DNA of 34,015 bases from an uncultured Dorea sp. Its GTDB lineage: Bacteria; Bacillota; Clostridia; Lachnospirales; Lachnospiraceae. The notes under the pieces were generated by a model. It was not told the origin of the DNA. It saw only the letters and a program-made list of their open reading frames with translations, and made no database searches. The stretch lies in assembly GCA_947645355.1 (NCBI GenBank), contig CANSCI010000019.1:1-34015 (forward strand). The letters are read 5' to 3'. The translations under genes were made by a program, and so were the position numbers. Each line of letters starts with the position of its first letter. Position 1 is the stretch's first letter. This document shows, one piece after another, positions 1 through 7,615 of this stretch.

Positions 1-56
1 GTAAAGGACAACTGCATTTCGAGTGCAGCTCGTTATGACCACTTCGATAACTCTCC
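1..56 (-). tRNA. tRNA-Ser (anticodon CGA), 3' part cut by window edge
   Basis: Read on the minus strand from position 56, the sequence starts GGAGAG and continues with a D-arm of serine type. The anticodon stem CTGCA/TGCAG then encloses the loop CTCGAAA, which gives anticodon CGA. The start of a long variable arm follows, as expected for a class II tRNA. The T-arm and acceptor 3' strand lie outside the window. In many Firmicutes a tRNA-Ser lies close to the SRP RNA and dnaX genes, which may therefore follow beyond the left edge; that is inference only. Confidence 0.9.
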
Positions 57-94
57 ATATCATCTTTTAGGGCTGGCAGCCAGGTATCCCGGAA

Positions 95-231
95 GGAAAA
101 AGCCATGCAAACTTCGGAAAATCGAGGATTTTCCTCAGTCACGGGCTGGCGCCCTATCTCATTAAGAGAAAAGGAATGTGTCTGCAGGCAGCCAATTCCT
201 TTTTTCTTAATGAGGCATGGCTTTTGCTGAC
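95..231 (-). ncRNA. Putative structured non-coding RNA upstream of tRNA-Ser
   Basis: No coding frame is plausible here, but the minus strand folds into a compact multi-branched RNA. The closing stem of 11 bp pairs 215-225 with 98-108 (AAAAGCCATGC with GCATGGCTTTT). Inside it lie a long hairpin (158-167 with 205-214, continued by AAAAGGAAT/ATTCC pairing and a CTGC/GCAG pair near its tip), a short GGGC/GCCC hairpin, and a GGAAAATC/GATTTTCC hairpin. The 3' side of the closing stem ends in a run of T on the minus strand, so it may double as a terminator. A good promoter sits directly upstream. I could not match it to 6S RNA, SRP RNA, tmRNA, RNase P or a T-box leader. The exact ends are estimates. 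Confidence 0.55.
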
Positions 232-237
232 GTGAAC

Positions 238-267
238 ATTATAACACAAAAGGGAAGGCTGATGCAA
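238..267 (-). promoter_or_regulatory. Promoter for the putative ncRNA
   Basis: On the minus strand there is a -35 box TTGCAT (267-262), an 18-bp spacer, and a perfect -10 box TATAAT (243-238). This predicts a transcript start near 231, just before the first strand of the closing stem of the structured RNA. No other minus-strand gene begins here. Confidence 0.65.
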
Positions 268-281
268 GGGGCATCAGCCTT
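255..281. other. Perfect 11-bp stem-loop next to the ncRNA promoter
   Basis: AAGGCTGATGC (255-265) is the exact complement of GCATCAGCCTT (271-281), with a 5-base loop. On the minus strand it is followed by CCCTTTTG, so it could be a weak terminator, but it also contains the -35 box of the ncRNA promoter and could be a protein binding site. From 282 to 603 no gene is seen. That stretch is AT-rich and contains a 12-bp palindrome (455-466, TTTCTTAAGAAA) whose half TTAAGAAA recurs at 480-487. These may be operator sites for the hydrogenase gene. Confidence 0.5.
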
Positions 282-603
282 CTGAGGGGGATGAAAAATC
301 TATGTAAATGGTTAGGAATTGTTAGGCGAGGTCCGGCAGTCATACAATTGTTCATTACTTTGAATTATACATCCGTCGTCCTCTTCAATTGATAAACTTA
401 TTATACAAGGGAATTGTGACATGGATGTGACTGAAACTGGAAATATTTATAAAATTTCTTAAGAAAATCCAAAGATAAGTTAAGAAACGAGTAATAGGCA
501 GATATATGTATGGATGAATGTGCCAAATTCGGTCAATAATGATACAAGAGAAAATGTTTTGGGACATATTTCGCATATGTTCCGGACGGAAAGAGGAGAG
601 TCT

Positions 604-1830
604 ATGAAGACGTTTGAGGAACTGTACAAGGATCTATTGGAGAGAAAAATATCTTTGGATGAACCGCTGCCGGAGGGATATGATCCTGTGCATCTGGATT
701 GTCTGGTGCATCCGGAGAAATATGCTCCGGTACTTAAGGTAAAAGAGTGTGAGGAGTGTGCCTATGACCGTGCCTGCCAGAATAGCTGTGTATTTGATGC
801 CATCCGGGAGGATGAAGAGGGGAGGCTGCGGATAGATCCCAAGCTGTGTGTGGGCTGTGAGGCTTGTATAAAAGCATGTAAGGATGAACGGCTTGCGGCA
901 AGCCGGGACGTGCTTCCGGCCATGAAGGCTGTCAGGGAGGCGAAGGGAAAGGTGTACATGATGATAGCCCCGGCTTTTCTCGGACAATTCAGTGAGGATG
1001 TGACACCCGGGAAATTGAGAACCGCTTTTAAGGCTCTTGGATTTACCGGAATGGTGGAGGTTGCATTGTTTGCTGACATACTGACACTCAAGGAGGCGCT
1101 GGAGTTTGACGCACATATTCAGCAGGAGGGGGATTTTCAGCTGACAAGCTGCTGTTGTCCGGTGTGGATCGCAATGATACGGAACGTGTATCATGAGTTG
1201 ATGCCGCATGTGCCGGGGGCGGTATCCCCGATGGTTGCCTGCGGGCGGATGGTGAAGCGGATACACCCGGGAGCAGTAACCGTTTTTGCAGGGCCTTGCC
1301 TCGCCAAAAAGAAAGAAGCCAGGGAGGAGGATGTGAAAGACGCGGTGGATTATGTCTTGACCTTCCAGGAGGTAAAGGATATTTTTGAGGCAGCAGATAT
1401 TCATCCGGAAGAACTTGCAGAAGCCAGGAAAGAACACGCATCCAAGGCCGGGAGGCTTTATGCCAGAACCGGAGGCGTCAGTCAGGCTGTGGCCGAGATG
1501 GTAGCACAGCTTCGCCCGGACCGTGGGATTACTGTCCGTGCACAGCATGCAAATGGAACGAAGGAATGTATGCAGATGATTCAGGATATAAAGGCAGGTA
1601 ATACAGACGCGAATTTCTATGAGGGAATGGGGTGTGTCGGCGGATGTGTCGGCGGCCCTAAAGCTATTCTGGATATGGAAGAGGGGACAAAGAACGTAGA
1701 TCAGTATGCACAGAATTCCGTGTTTCAGACGCCCCTTGAAAATCCATATGTGCTGAAGCTGCTTCAGGAGCTGGGGCTTGAAACAGTGGAAGAACTGCTG
1801 GAGGATACGCTTCTGACAAGAAATTTCTGA
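604..1830 (+). CDS. [FeFe]-hydrogenase, group B type
   Basis: Iron-only hydrogenase that interconverts protons and H2, presumably with ferredoxin, in the cytoplasm. The N-terminal part holds two 4Fe-4S sites: Cys 49, 52, 58, 62 and Cys 82, 85, 88, 92. The H-cluster signatures follow in order: TSCCCPVW (181-188), GPCLAKKKE (230-238), and EGMGCVGGCVGG (340-351). The triple-Cys first signature and the VGGCVGG third signature fit group B enzymes rather than the classical CpI group A. At 408 aa it has the short group B layout, with no extra N-terminal cluster domains and no fused flavin or PAS domain. The start at 604 is chosen because GAGGAG lies 6-7 bases upstream; an in-frame ATG at 514 has no ribosome site. 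It is monocistronic, with a terminator right after it. The physiological direction cannot be read from sequence. Confidence 0.88.
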   Translation: MKTFEELYKDLLERKISLDEPLPEGYDPVHLDCLVHPEKYAPVLKVKECEECAYDRACQNSCVFDAIREDEEGRLRIDPKLCVGCEACIKACKDERLAASRDVLPAMKAVREAKGKVYMMIAPAFLGQFSEDVTPGKLRTAFKALGFTGMVEVALFADILTLKEALEFDAHIQQEGDFQLTSCCCPVWIAMIRNVYHELMPHVPGAVSPMVACGRMVKRIHPGAVTVFAGPCLAKKKEAREEDVKDAVDYVLTFQEVKDIFEAADIHPEELAEARKEHASKAGRLYARTGGVSQAVAEMVAQLRPDRGITVRAQHANGTKECMQMIQDIKAGNTDANFYEGMGCVGGCVGGPKAILDMEEGTKNVDQYAQNSVFQTPLENPYVLKLLQELGLETVEELLEDTLLTRNF

Positions 1831-1852
1831 GGACAAAGACGTCAGATCCTAT

Positions 1853-1890
1853 AAAAACCATCGGGCTTATGTATTTGCCCGATGGTTTTT
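1853..1890. terminator. Bidirectional Rho-independent terminator between hydrogenase and galT
   Basis: AACCATCGGGC and GCCCGATGGTT form a long stem with a 10-base loop. It is flanked by A5 on the left and T5 on the right, so it can end transcripts from both converging genes. Confidence 0.85.
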
Positions 1891-1924
1891 GCAATACTTC
1901 TGTACAGGTTTGCTGCCCCTGAAG

Positions 1925-3415
1925 CTATAATGTTTTCACAAATTTTAAAAATGCCTCCCGCCCTTCTGGTGTGCACTTATAAACCCCCGCATCCTCCAGT
2001 ACATGGGTAAATACAATGCCTACTTCCTTTTTCAGGATATCCATTATATTGTCCGGAGTAAAAGCATGATATTTTGGCAGGAATTGTTCCACCCAGTCTG
2101 CATGTTTTTCTATTTTATCATTGCTCCGAAGATCACGCCCGGTGATGATATAATCGGCCAGGATCTCCAGTTCTTCCTTTAATCTTGCGGGAAGGACTGC
2201 AAGCCCCATAACCTCGATGAGTCCGATATTTTCTTTCTTAATGTGGTGGTACTGGGCATGTGGGTGATAAACGCCCAGTGGATGTTCATCTGTGGTAATG
2301 TTATTCCGAAGAGCCAGGTCAAGTTCATAGGTGTCACCGATCTTTCTGGCAATGGGAGTGATCGTATTGTGAGGTTCCCCATCAGTCTCTGCGTAGATAA
2401 AGGCATCAGCATCTGTGTAGGTCCTCCAGTTTTTCAGTATGTGGTCGGCAAGGTCGATCAGGCGTGTCTCGTCCTTGCTTCTGATCCTGAGCACAGAAAG
2501 AGGCCATTTTACAATGCCTGCCTCAACATCTTCGTATCCGGGGATGGAGACAGTCTGTTCCATAGGCGCCTTTGCCATTGCAAATGTATAATTCCCCCCC
2601 TGAAAATGGTCATGGCTTAAGATGGAGCCGCCGACAATGGGGAGATCGGCATTAGATCCAAGGAAATAATGAGGAAATAGTTTGATAAAGTCAAACAATT
2701 TCCGGAAAGCCGCCCGGTCAATTTTCATCGGGATGTGCTGGCCGTTAAATACGATACAGTGCTCATTATAATACACATATGGGGAGTACTGGAATCCCCA
2801 CCGGCTGCCGTTGATGGTAATCGGAATGATCCTGTGGTTCTCTCTGGCGGGGTGGTTTACGCGTCCTGCATAGCCTTCATTTTCCATGCAAAGCTGGCAG
2901 CTTGGATAGGCGCTTGCCTTTGCATTTTTTGCCGCGGCAATTGCTTTTGGATCTTTCTCTGGTTTGGAGAGATTGATGGTGATGTCGATCTCCCCATATG
3001 GAGAGTCCACTTTCCACTTCATATCTTTTTTCAACCGATAACGGCGGATATAATCACTGTCCTGGCTGAGCTTGTAGTAATAATCCGTGGCTGTCTCCGG
3101 GGAAATATTATATTTCTCCTGGAAATCACGCTGGATCTGCGCCGGCCTCGGCAGCAGGCAGTTCATGATCTTCGTGTCCAGCAGGTCGCGGTATACAATG
3201 CTGTCCTCGATGATGCCCCGGTTTACAGCCTCGTCCAAAAGAGCTTTTAGTACCGGCTCCAACTCAATATTTTCTGCAGGGATCTCTGCGTCCTCATAAT
3301 TATCTTCGTTGAAGATCTCCAGAAGGAGATTGGTGGTATAGATACGCTCACACTCTGGGGTAAGCCCGGTACGGATGCCGTATTCTACTAATTTTTTGAT
3401 ATTTTCATATAACAT
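1925..3415 (-). CDS. galT: UDP-glucose--hexose-1-phosphate uridylyltransferase, class 2
   Basis: Leloir pathway enzyme that exchanges galactose-1-phosphate with UDP-glucose to give UDP-galactose and glucose-1-phosphate; cytoplasmic. The 496-aa length and overall sequence match the Firmicute class 2 GalT family rather than the shorter (about 350 aa) class 1 enzyme. The nucleotidyl-transfer motif SHDHFQGG is at residues 267-274, and Cys173/Cys176 form a CxxC pair. The start is supported by AGGAGG 7 bases upstream. It is the second gene after galK, separated by 70 bp that hold a GC-rich hairpin. No galE or galM is present in this window, so the epimerase must be encoded elsewhere. Confidence 0.93.
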   Translation of the reverse strand: MLYENIKKLVEYGIRTGLTPECERIYTTNLLLEIFNEDNYEDAEIPAENIELEPVLKALLDEAVNRGIIEDSIVYRDLLDTKIMNCLLPRPAQIQRDFQEKYNISPETATDYYYKLSQDSDYIRRYRLKKDMKWKVDSPYGEIDITINLSKPEKDPKAIAAAKNAKASAYPSCQLCMENEGYAGRVNHPARENHRIIPITINGSRWGFQYSPYVYYNEHCIVFNGQHIPMKIDRAAFRKLFDFIKLFPHYFLGSNADLPIVGGSILSHDHFQGGNYTFAMAKAPMEQTVSIPGYEDVEAGIVKWPLSVLRIRSKDETRLIDLADHILKNWRTYTDADAFIYAETDGEPHNTITPIARKIGDTYELDLALRNNITTDEHPLGVYHPHAQYHHIKKENIGLIEVMGLAVLPARLKEELEILADYIITGRDLRSNDKIEKHADWVEQFLPKYHAFTPDNIMDILKKEVGIVFTHVLEDAGVYKCTPEGREAFLKFVKTL

Positions 3416-3436
3416 AATTGTCCTCCTTGTATGAGC

Positions 3437-3465
3437 GGCGTACCGGACGTCGGAAGTCCGGGCGC
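3437..3465. other. GC-rich stem-loop between galK and galT
   Basis: GGCG-CCGGAC and GTCCGG-CGCC pair around a short loop in the 70-bp gap between the two gal genes. No T-tract follows, so it is more likely an mRNA-stability or processing element tuning galK versus galT expression than a terminator. That function is inferred. Confidence 0.5.
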
Positions 3466-3485
3466 CGTATGATCGTCATACTGCA

Positions 3486-4655
3486 CTAGCCTAATTTGTG
3501 TGCTCCGTCTCCAATGTCTACCACATAGAATTCTGCGCTGTGTCCTACTTTTTCAAGATATGCCTTGCCGATACTGCTTATAAAATCGTCGATCGCATCA
3601 TTTTTTACAATACTTACGGTACAGCCGCCGAATCCGCCGCCGGTAATCCGGGATCCAAGGACGCCCGGCATTGCCTGAGCGAGATCTACCAGAATATCAA
3701 TCTCTTCACAGGAGACTTCGTAGTCGTTTTTCAGGGACTCGTGGGAGGCATTCATCAGTTTCCCGAACAGTTCGATCTGGTTGTTTTTCAGCGCTTCCAC
3801 TGCCAGGATGGTACGCTGGTTTTCATAGACGGCATGTTTTGCACGTTTTTGTCTTACCGGATCCTTTACAGCATCCTTGTGTGCCTCATATTCTTCCTCA
3901 GTCAGATCCCCGAGTGTCTGGATATCTGCAGCTGCCTGCAGCTCTTTTAAAGCAGTTTCACATTCATTTCTGCGGTCATTGTAGGCAGAGTCTACCAGGC
4001 TGTGCTTGACCTTGCTGTTCGTAATGATAATTTTGGCATCCGGGAGCTTTACCGGTGCATACTCATAGTTTAAAGTATTGGTGTCCAAAAAGATTGCATG
4101 ATCTTTTTTGCCCATGGCGCTTGCAAACTGATCCATAATGCCGCAGTTGCATCCGTTGAAATTATTCTCGGAATCCTGTCCGATGAGTGCAATGTCGGTC
4201 ATTGTGACCGTGTCGAAAGCAAAGGTGTCCTTCAGAATAAGTCCGGTGAGTGTTTCCAGTGATGCAGAGGAGGAAAGTCCGGAACCGTTGGGAATATCTC
4301 CGTTGATCAGAATATCCAGGCCGTGTGACAGCTTGTATCCGCGTTTTTCAAAGGCCCACATCACACCCTTTGGGTAGTTGGTCCAGGAGGCAGATTTGCG
4401 CGGAACCAGATCGTCGAGGTCAGATTCGATCACTCCAAGGGAACTGAAATTCATAGAGTAAAAACGAAGCTTCCGATCCCCCCGGTCTCTCACAACCGCA
4501 TAGGTACCTAAGGTGAGTGCACAAGGAAATACATGCCCTCCATTATAGTCTGTATGCTCCCCGATAAGGTTTACGCGTCCCGGCGCGAAATAAGTGCGGT
4601 ATTCACCGTCGCTGCCGTATATTTCTTTGAATTTTTGGATTGATTTTTCCAGCAT
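3486..4655 (-). CDS. galK: Galactokinase
   Basis: GHMP-family kinase that phosphorylates alpha-D-galactose to galactose-1-phosphate with ATP. The galactokinase signature GRVNLIGEHTDYNGG is at residues 26-40, the ATP-binding GSGLSSSAS loop at about 124-132, and the C-terminal GGGFGGC motif close to the end. The 389-aa length is normal. GGGAG lies 8 bases before the ATG. It is the first gene of the galK-galT unit on the minus strand and is divergent from an AraC-type regulator that probably controls it. Confidence 0.95.
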   Translation of the reverse strand: MLEKSIQKFKEIYGSDGEYRTYFAPGRVNLIGEHTDYNGGHVFPCALTLGTYAVVRDRGDRKLRFYSMNFSSLGVIESDLDDLVPRKSASWTNYPKGVMWAFEKRGYKLSHGLDILINGDIPNGSGLSSSASLETLTGLILKDTFAFDTVTMTDIALIGQDSENNFNGCNCGIMDQFASAMGKKDHAIFLDTNTLNYEYAPVKLPDAKIIITNSKVKHSLVDSAYNDRRNECETALKELQAAADIQTLGDLTEEEYEAHKDAVKDPVRQKRAKHAVYENQRTILAVEALKNNQIELFGKLMNASHESLKNDYEVSCEEIDILVDLAQAMPGVLGSRITGGGFGGCTVSIVKNDAIDDFISSIGKAYLEKVGHSAEFYVVDIGDGAHKLG

Positions 4656-4682
4656 TTTTATGCTCCCTTCTGTTTTTTATTC

Positions 4683-4738
4683 ATTTCCCTTGCGGGAAAT
4701 CTCCCGTTGCTTTATGATTATAATGATAGTGAGACTAT
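4683..4738. promoter_or_regulatory. galK/araC divergent control region
   Basis: On the minus strand a TATAAT box (4722-4717) serves galK without a recognisable -35 box at 16-18 bp, which fits an activator-dependent promoter. Next to it lies the dyad ATAGT-GAG-ACTAT (4726-4738), located where a regulator would act. In the galK leader two overlapping inverted repeats, ATTTCCC-TTGC-GGGAAAT (4683-4700) and CGGGA-AATC-TCCCG (4693-4706), form mutually exclusive hairpins. Binding of the divergent AraC protein to the dyad is inference. Confidence 0.5.
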
Positions 4739-4788
4739 ATTGATATGGCAATAAGAATATTATAAAAAAATATAAGGATATTGAGGAT

Positions 4789-5670
4789 ATGCAGATAAAT
4801 ATAGAAAAAAACCAAAAAGAGATAAAAGAGCATGGCAATTATGCATTTCCTGTGTATGTTTCTGTTGAGAAAATCGAGTCTTATGAACAGGGAGCTTTTC
4901 TGTGGCACTGGCATCCGGAGGTGGAACTCACCTGGATTATGTCAGGGGAGATGGAGTACCATGTAAATGATCAGAAGTATGACCTTGCAGATGGAGAAGG
5001 ATTATTCGGCAACAGTAATACGCTGCATTCTGGGTACCGGAAGGCAGATCAGGCATGTACTTATCTTTCCATTACGTTCCACCCGCGTTTCCTGTATGGG
5101 TATGAGAACAGTGTCCTTCAGACAAAATATGTGGAATTTATAGTGGAAAACGATCGGTGGCCGTCTATAAAGCTGGAAAAAACGGTGATGTGGCATCAGG
5201 AACTGATCCGGTGGATGCAGGAGATCTATGGGTTGTGGCAGGAGAGGCCGGAGGATTATGAACTGCAGATCCATATGGTGCTTATGCGGATTTGGCAAAG
5301 GCTGTATCTGTATTTTGCAAGGCAGCCGGAAAAGGAGAAACCACGCCAGGAGCATATCCAAAGGCTGCGCGATATGGTATCTTATATGGAAGAAAGGTAT
5401 CATCAGGAGATCACGCTGGAGGACATTGCAGCACATGTAAATATATGCAGGAGTGAGTGCTGCCGGTTTTTTAAAAAGCATATGAATATGACGATCTTTG
5501 AGTACCTTATGTTTTTGCGGGTACAAAAAAGCCTGCCCTTTTTAAAGGCAGGCGAGAGTGTGACGAAGACTGCGGGGCTTGTGGGCTTTGCAAGTCCCGC
5601 ATATTATGGGCAGATCTTTAAGCGGTATATGAAATGTACGCCCAAGGAATATCAAAAAGGGCAGCTGTAA
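4789..5670 (+). CDS. AraC-family transcriptional regulator, likely of the gal genes
   Basis: A 293-aa protein with an N-terminal cupin-like sensor domain (about residues 20-150; the HWHPEVELTW motif is typical) and a C-terminal pair of helix-turn-helix motifs (about 190-290) ending in the usual AraC signature that includes GFASPAYYGQIFKRY and TPKEYQ. It is divergently transcribed from galK with a 133-bp shared region, so control of galactose utilisation is the simplest reading, though sugar specificity cannot be read from sequence. An AAGGA lies 10 bases before the ATG. Its end is only 19 bp from the end of the convergent ECF gene, with no clear terminator between them. Confidence 0.85.
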   Translation: MQINIEKNQKEIKEHGNYAFPVYVSVEKIESYEQGAFLWHWHPEVELTWIMSGEMEYHVNDQKYDLADGEGLFGNSNTLHSGYRKADQACTYLSITFHPRFLYGYENSVLQTKYVEFIVENDRWPSIKLEKTVMWHQELIRWMQEIYGLWQERPEDYELQIHMVLMRIWQRLYLYFARQPEKEKPRQEHIQRLRDMVSYMEERYHQEITLEDIAAHVNICRSECCRFFKKHMNMTIFEYLMFLRVQKSLPFLKAGESVTKTAGLVGFASPAYYGQIFKRYMKCTPKEYQKGQL

Positions 5671-5689
5671 GGTATCACAGGAACTCTCT

Positions 5690-6199
5690 TTATATCTGGC
5701 GGAAGAAGCCGGGCAGCCGTTCAAGGGCTTTGGCTGCGATGAGAAAGATGACTGCACTGCCTGCCGACTGTATTACATTTCCGATGGCAGAAGCGGCAGC
5801 AGAGGCAAAGGATCCGAACATAAGACCTTCTGCAAGATAATATCCCGCGATGCAGATAGGGGCTGCAAGAAACGGAGCCAGGATGTTGCGCCCGGAGAGT
5901 ATTTTGTCATTTTTACTGGTGAACGGCAGGGTAATAAGCATTTTGATTATGATTGTTGCAGGAGCCCAGGCCGGCGCGGTCAGAAGATCCGCGAGCCCTC
6001 CGCCGATGGCGGCGGCCGCAAGGGCATAAGGGTGCGGCAGGAGTACCGCCGCAAGGTAGATCAGGGCATCCCCAAAATGAACATAGCCTCCGTTTGCCCC
6101 ATAGGGGATATGGAAAATGTAAGCCGTCATAAGTGTGATCATAGCGGCAAATAATCCGGTGGCTGTCATAAGAGTGATTGGCTTTGCAGTTGCTTTCAT
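5690..6199 (-). CDS. ECF transporter S component (TIGR04002-like), probably vitamin B6 related
   Basis: Small integral membrane protein of 169 aa with about five to six hydrophobic segments. It resembles substrate-binding S components of energy-coupling-factor vitamin transporters, including a conserved HFGDALIYLAAVLLP stretch near residue 41. Such proteins use a shared EcfAA'T motor encoded elsewhere. It lies 72 bp downstream of a pyridoxine/pyridoxal kinase gene in the same direction, so pyridoxine or a relative is the likely cargo; this is inference from context. AGGAGG lies 9 bases before the ATG. Other small vitamins (thiamin precursors) are possible. Confidence 0.75.
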   Translation of the reverse strand: MKATAKPITLMTATGLFAAMITLMTAYIFHIPYGANGGYVHFGDALIYLAAVLLPHPYALAAAAIGGGLADLLTAPAWAPATIIIKMLITLPFTSKNDKILSGRNILAPFLAAPICIAGYYLAEGLMFGSFASAAASAIGNVIQSAGSAVIFLIAAKALERLPGFFRQI

Positions 6200-6271
6200 T
6201 GTTGTATTCCTCCTGTTTTCAGTTTGCTGCTGCCGATAAAGCAGTGTACTGGTGCTGCCTGAGTCATAGGT

Positions 6272-7141
6272 TTATTTCGTGTGTACCGTGCCGGGAATCA
6301 GCATAGATAGGTATTTTTCATAGTTGACTCCGTCATTGCGCGGAACTTGCTCCTCTGCAGAATCTGCAAGGGCAGCCTTAAGAAAATTGCCTGCCATGAG
6401 GGTGACGGAAGGGATATCTTCTCCTCTTGCAATGCCTGCCGCGATGCAGGATGCAAACAGATCCCCGGTTCCGGAATAGCTGCCTCCGATGTACGGGAAG
6501 GCAAGCATCCGGCTTCCATCCTCCGAAATACACAGGTTGCCCATTTGTTTGATGTGATGTTCATCTGTGAATTGTATGCCGGTGACAATTACGTGTGCCG
6601 GTCCCTTTTGGAGGAGTCTGCGTCCCAGATCCAGGATCAGGGTGAACTGCTGTTGACAGCCGACTGACCTTGTCAGTGCTTCATAAGAAGTGTCTGTAAG
6701 CAGTGCCAGTTCCGTAAGGTTTGGTGTCACAATGTCTGCGCGGAAGGCCAGCTTTTTCATCTGCTCCAGAAGGCTTGGGGTAAACATGTCGTAGGTTTGA
6801 CCGTCATCCCCCAGCACAGGATCTACAAGCAGAAATGTCTCCGGTGAATCGAATGTGTCTATAAAACGGAAGATCTGCCGGATTTGTTCCTCACTGGCAA
6901 CAAAGCCTGTGTAGATGCCGTCAAAGGACTGGTTCATTTTCTTCCATTCTTTCCGGAAAAACTCCATTTTTTCCGTATAGTCGTCACAATAGTAAGAAGA
7001 ATATCCGGTCTGCGCCGTCAATATGGCAGTAGGGAGCGGGCAGGGCTGGACGCCCATTGCAGATATGACAGATATAGCGGCTGTCAGGGAGCATCTCCCG
7101 AAGCCGGATAAATCATTGATTACAGCAATTTTTTTTGTCAT
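6272..7141 (-). CDS. pdxY: Pyridoxine/pyridoxal/pyridoxamine kinase
   Basis: Ribokinase-fold enzyme that phosphorylates B6 vitamers in the salvage route to pyridoxal 5'-phosphate. The N-terminal INDLSGFGRCSL motif (about residues 8-19 from the chosen start) and the anionic-hole/catalytic GTGDLFAS motif near the C-terminus identify the family. The start at 7141 (MTKKIAVIND) fits family N-termini. An in-frame ATG 33 bases further upstream (7174) is possible but would add an atypical leader, and neither start has a strong ribosome site (AGGA sits 13 bases before 7141). The gene is followed by the S-component gene, suggesting coupled uptake and trapping of B6. Whether PdxK or PdxY is the better name is uncertain. 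Confidence 0.88.
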   Translation of the reverse strand: MTKKIAVINDLSGFGRCSLTAAISVISAMGVQPCPLPTAILTAQTGYSSYYCDDYTEKMEFFRKEWKKMNQSFDGIYTGFVASEEQIRQIFRFIDTFDSPETFLLVDPVLGDDGQTYDMFTPSLLEQMKKLAFRADIVTPNLTELALLTDTSYEALTRSVGCQQQFTLILDLGRRLLQKGPAHVIVTGIQFTDEHHIKQMGNLCISEDGSRMLAFPYIGGSYSGTGDLFASCIAAGIARGEDIPSVTLMAGNFLKAALADSAEEQVPRNDGVNYEKYLSMLIPGTVHTK

Positions 7142-7310
7142 AGGTTTCGTACCATCCTTAAAAGATAAACACATCTTAGCACTAAAGTGGATATGTTGAA
7201 AAGTCCAGATTGGAAGTAATTGACCAGGCCAGTTGTAAGACCGAGTCAGAATAGAAGATAAATTGTAGTAGAAAGAAAAGCAAGAAGAAAAGCAAGTTTT
7301 ACTTTAGGGC

Positions 7311-7339
7311 TTGACAGAAGCAGATAAGTAAGATATAAT
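7311..7339 (+). promoter_or_regulatory. Consensus promoter of tRNA-Arg
   Basis: Perfect TTGACA (7311-7316), 17-bp spacer, perfect TATAAT (7334-7339). It predicts a start near 7346, about 25 bases before the mature tRNA. Confidence 0.9.
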
Positions 7340-7370
7340 AATTTTTGCTGTGAAAGTAGTAACAGTACAT

Positions 7371-7444
7371 GTGGGCGTAGCTCAGCTGGATAGAGCGTTT
7401 GGCTACGGACCAAAAGGTCGGGAGTTCGAATCTTCTCGCCCACG
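7371..7444 (+). tRNA. tRNA-Arg (anticodon ACG)
   Basis: The acceptor stem GTGGGCG pairs with CGCCCAC. The D-arm has GCTC/GAGC. The anticodon stem TTTGG/CCAAA holds loop CTACGGA, which gives anticodon ACG. The T-loop is TTCGAAT. CCA is not encoded. Confidence 0.95.
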
Positions 7445-7448
7445 TGCT

Positions 7449-7480
7449 GGACTCTGTGAGGAAACTTACAGAGTCCTTTG
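7449..7480 (+). terminator. Terminator of the tRNA-Arg transcript
   Basis: GGACTCTGT pairs with ACAGAGTCC around a 10-base loop and is followed by a short TTTGTTG tail. The gene-free stretch from 7481 to 7615 shows no other clear element. Confidence 0.75.
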
Positions 7481-7615
7481 TTGTATAACGATCTTTTTCT
7501 GCCGTATAACCGAAACGTCCGGGAATGTTCCTTTCTTTTAAGTTTTCTCCGCTTTGTGCCGAAATATTAGTATTAGGATTATTGAATTTTGTGTGAGCCA
7601 AAGGAGGTGTGCACA

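Noticed and set aside
60..110. A CCCGGAAGGAA stretch on the plus strand recalling the SRP RNA tetraloop region
   Set aside because: The flanking symmetric-loop bases of SRP helix 8 do not match, the strand has no promoter, and the minus-strand structure with its promoter explains the region better.
385..576. 63-codon minus-strand frame upstream of the hydrogenase
   Set aside because: Low-complexity Ile/Tyr/His-rich translation of AT-rich intergenic DNA with no ribosome site.
634..1836. Long open frame of 400 codons on the minus strand inside the hydrogenase gene
   Set aside because: It is a shadow of the plus-strand gene: no family motifs, atypical composition, and the plus frame has clear hydrogenase signatures.
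7246..7443. Minus-strand frame whose N-terminus reads GEKIRTPDLLVRSQ
   Set aside because: This is the well-known spurious translation of the antisense of a tRNA gene (tRNA-Arg here).
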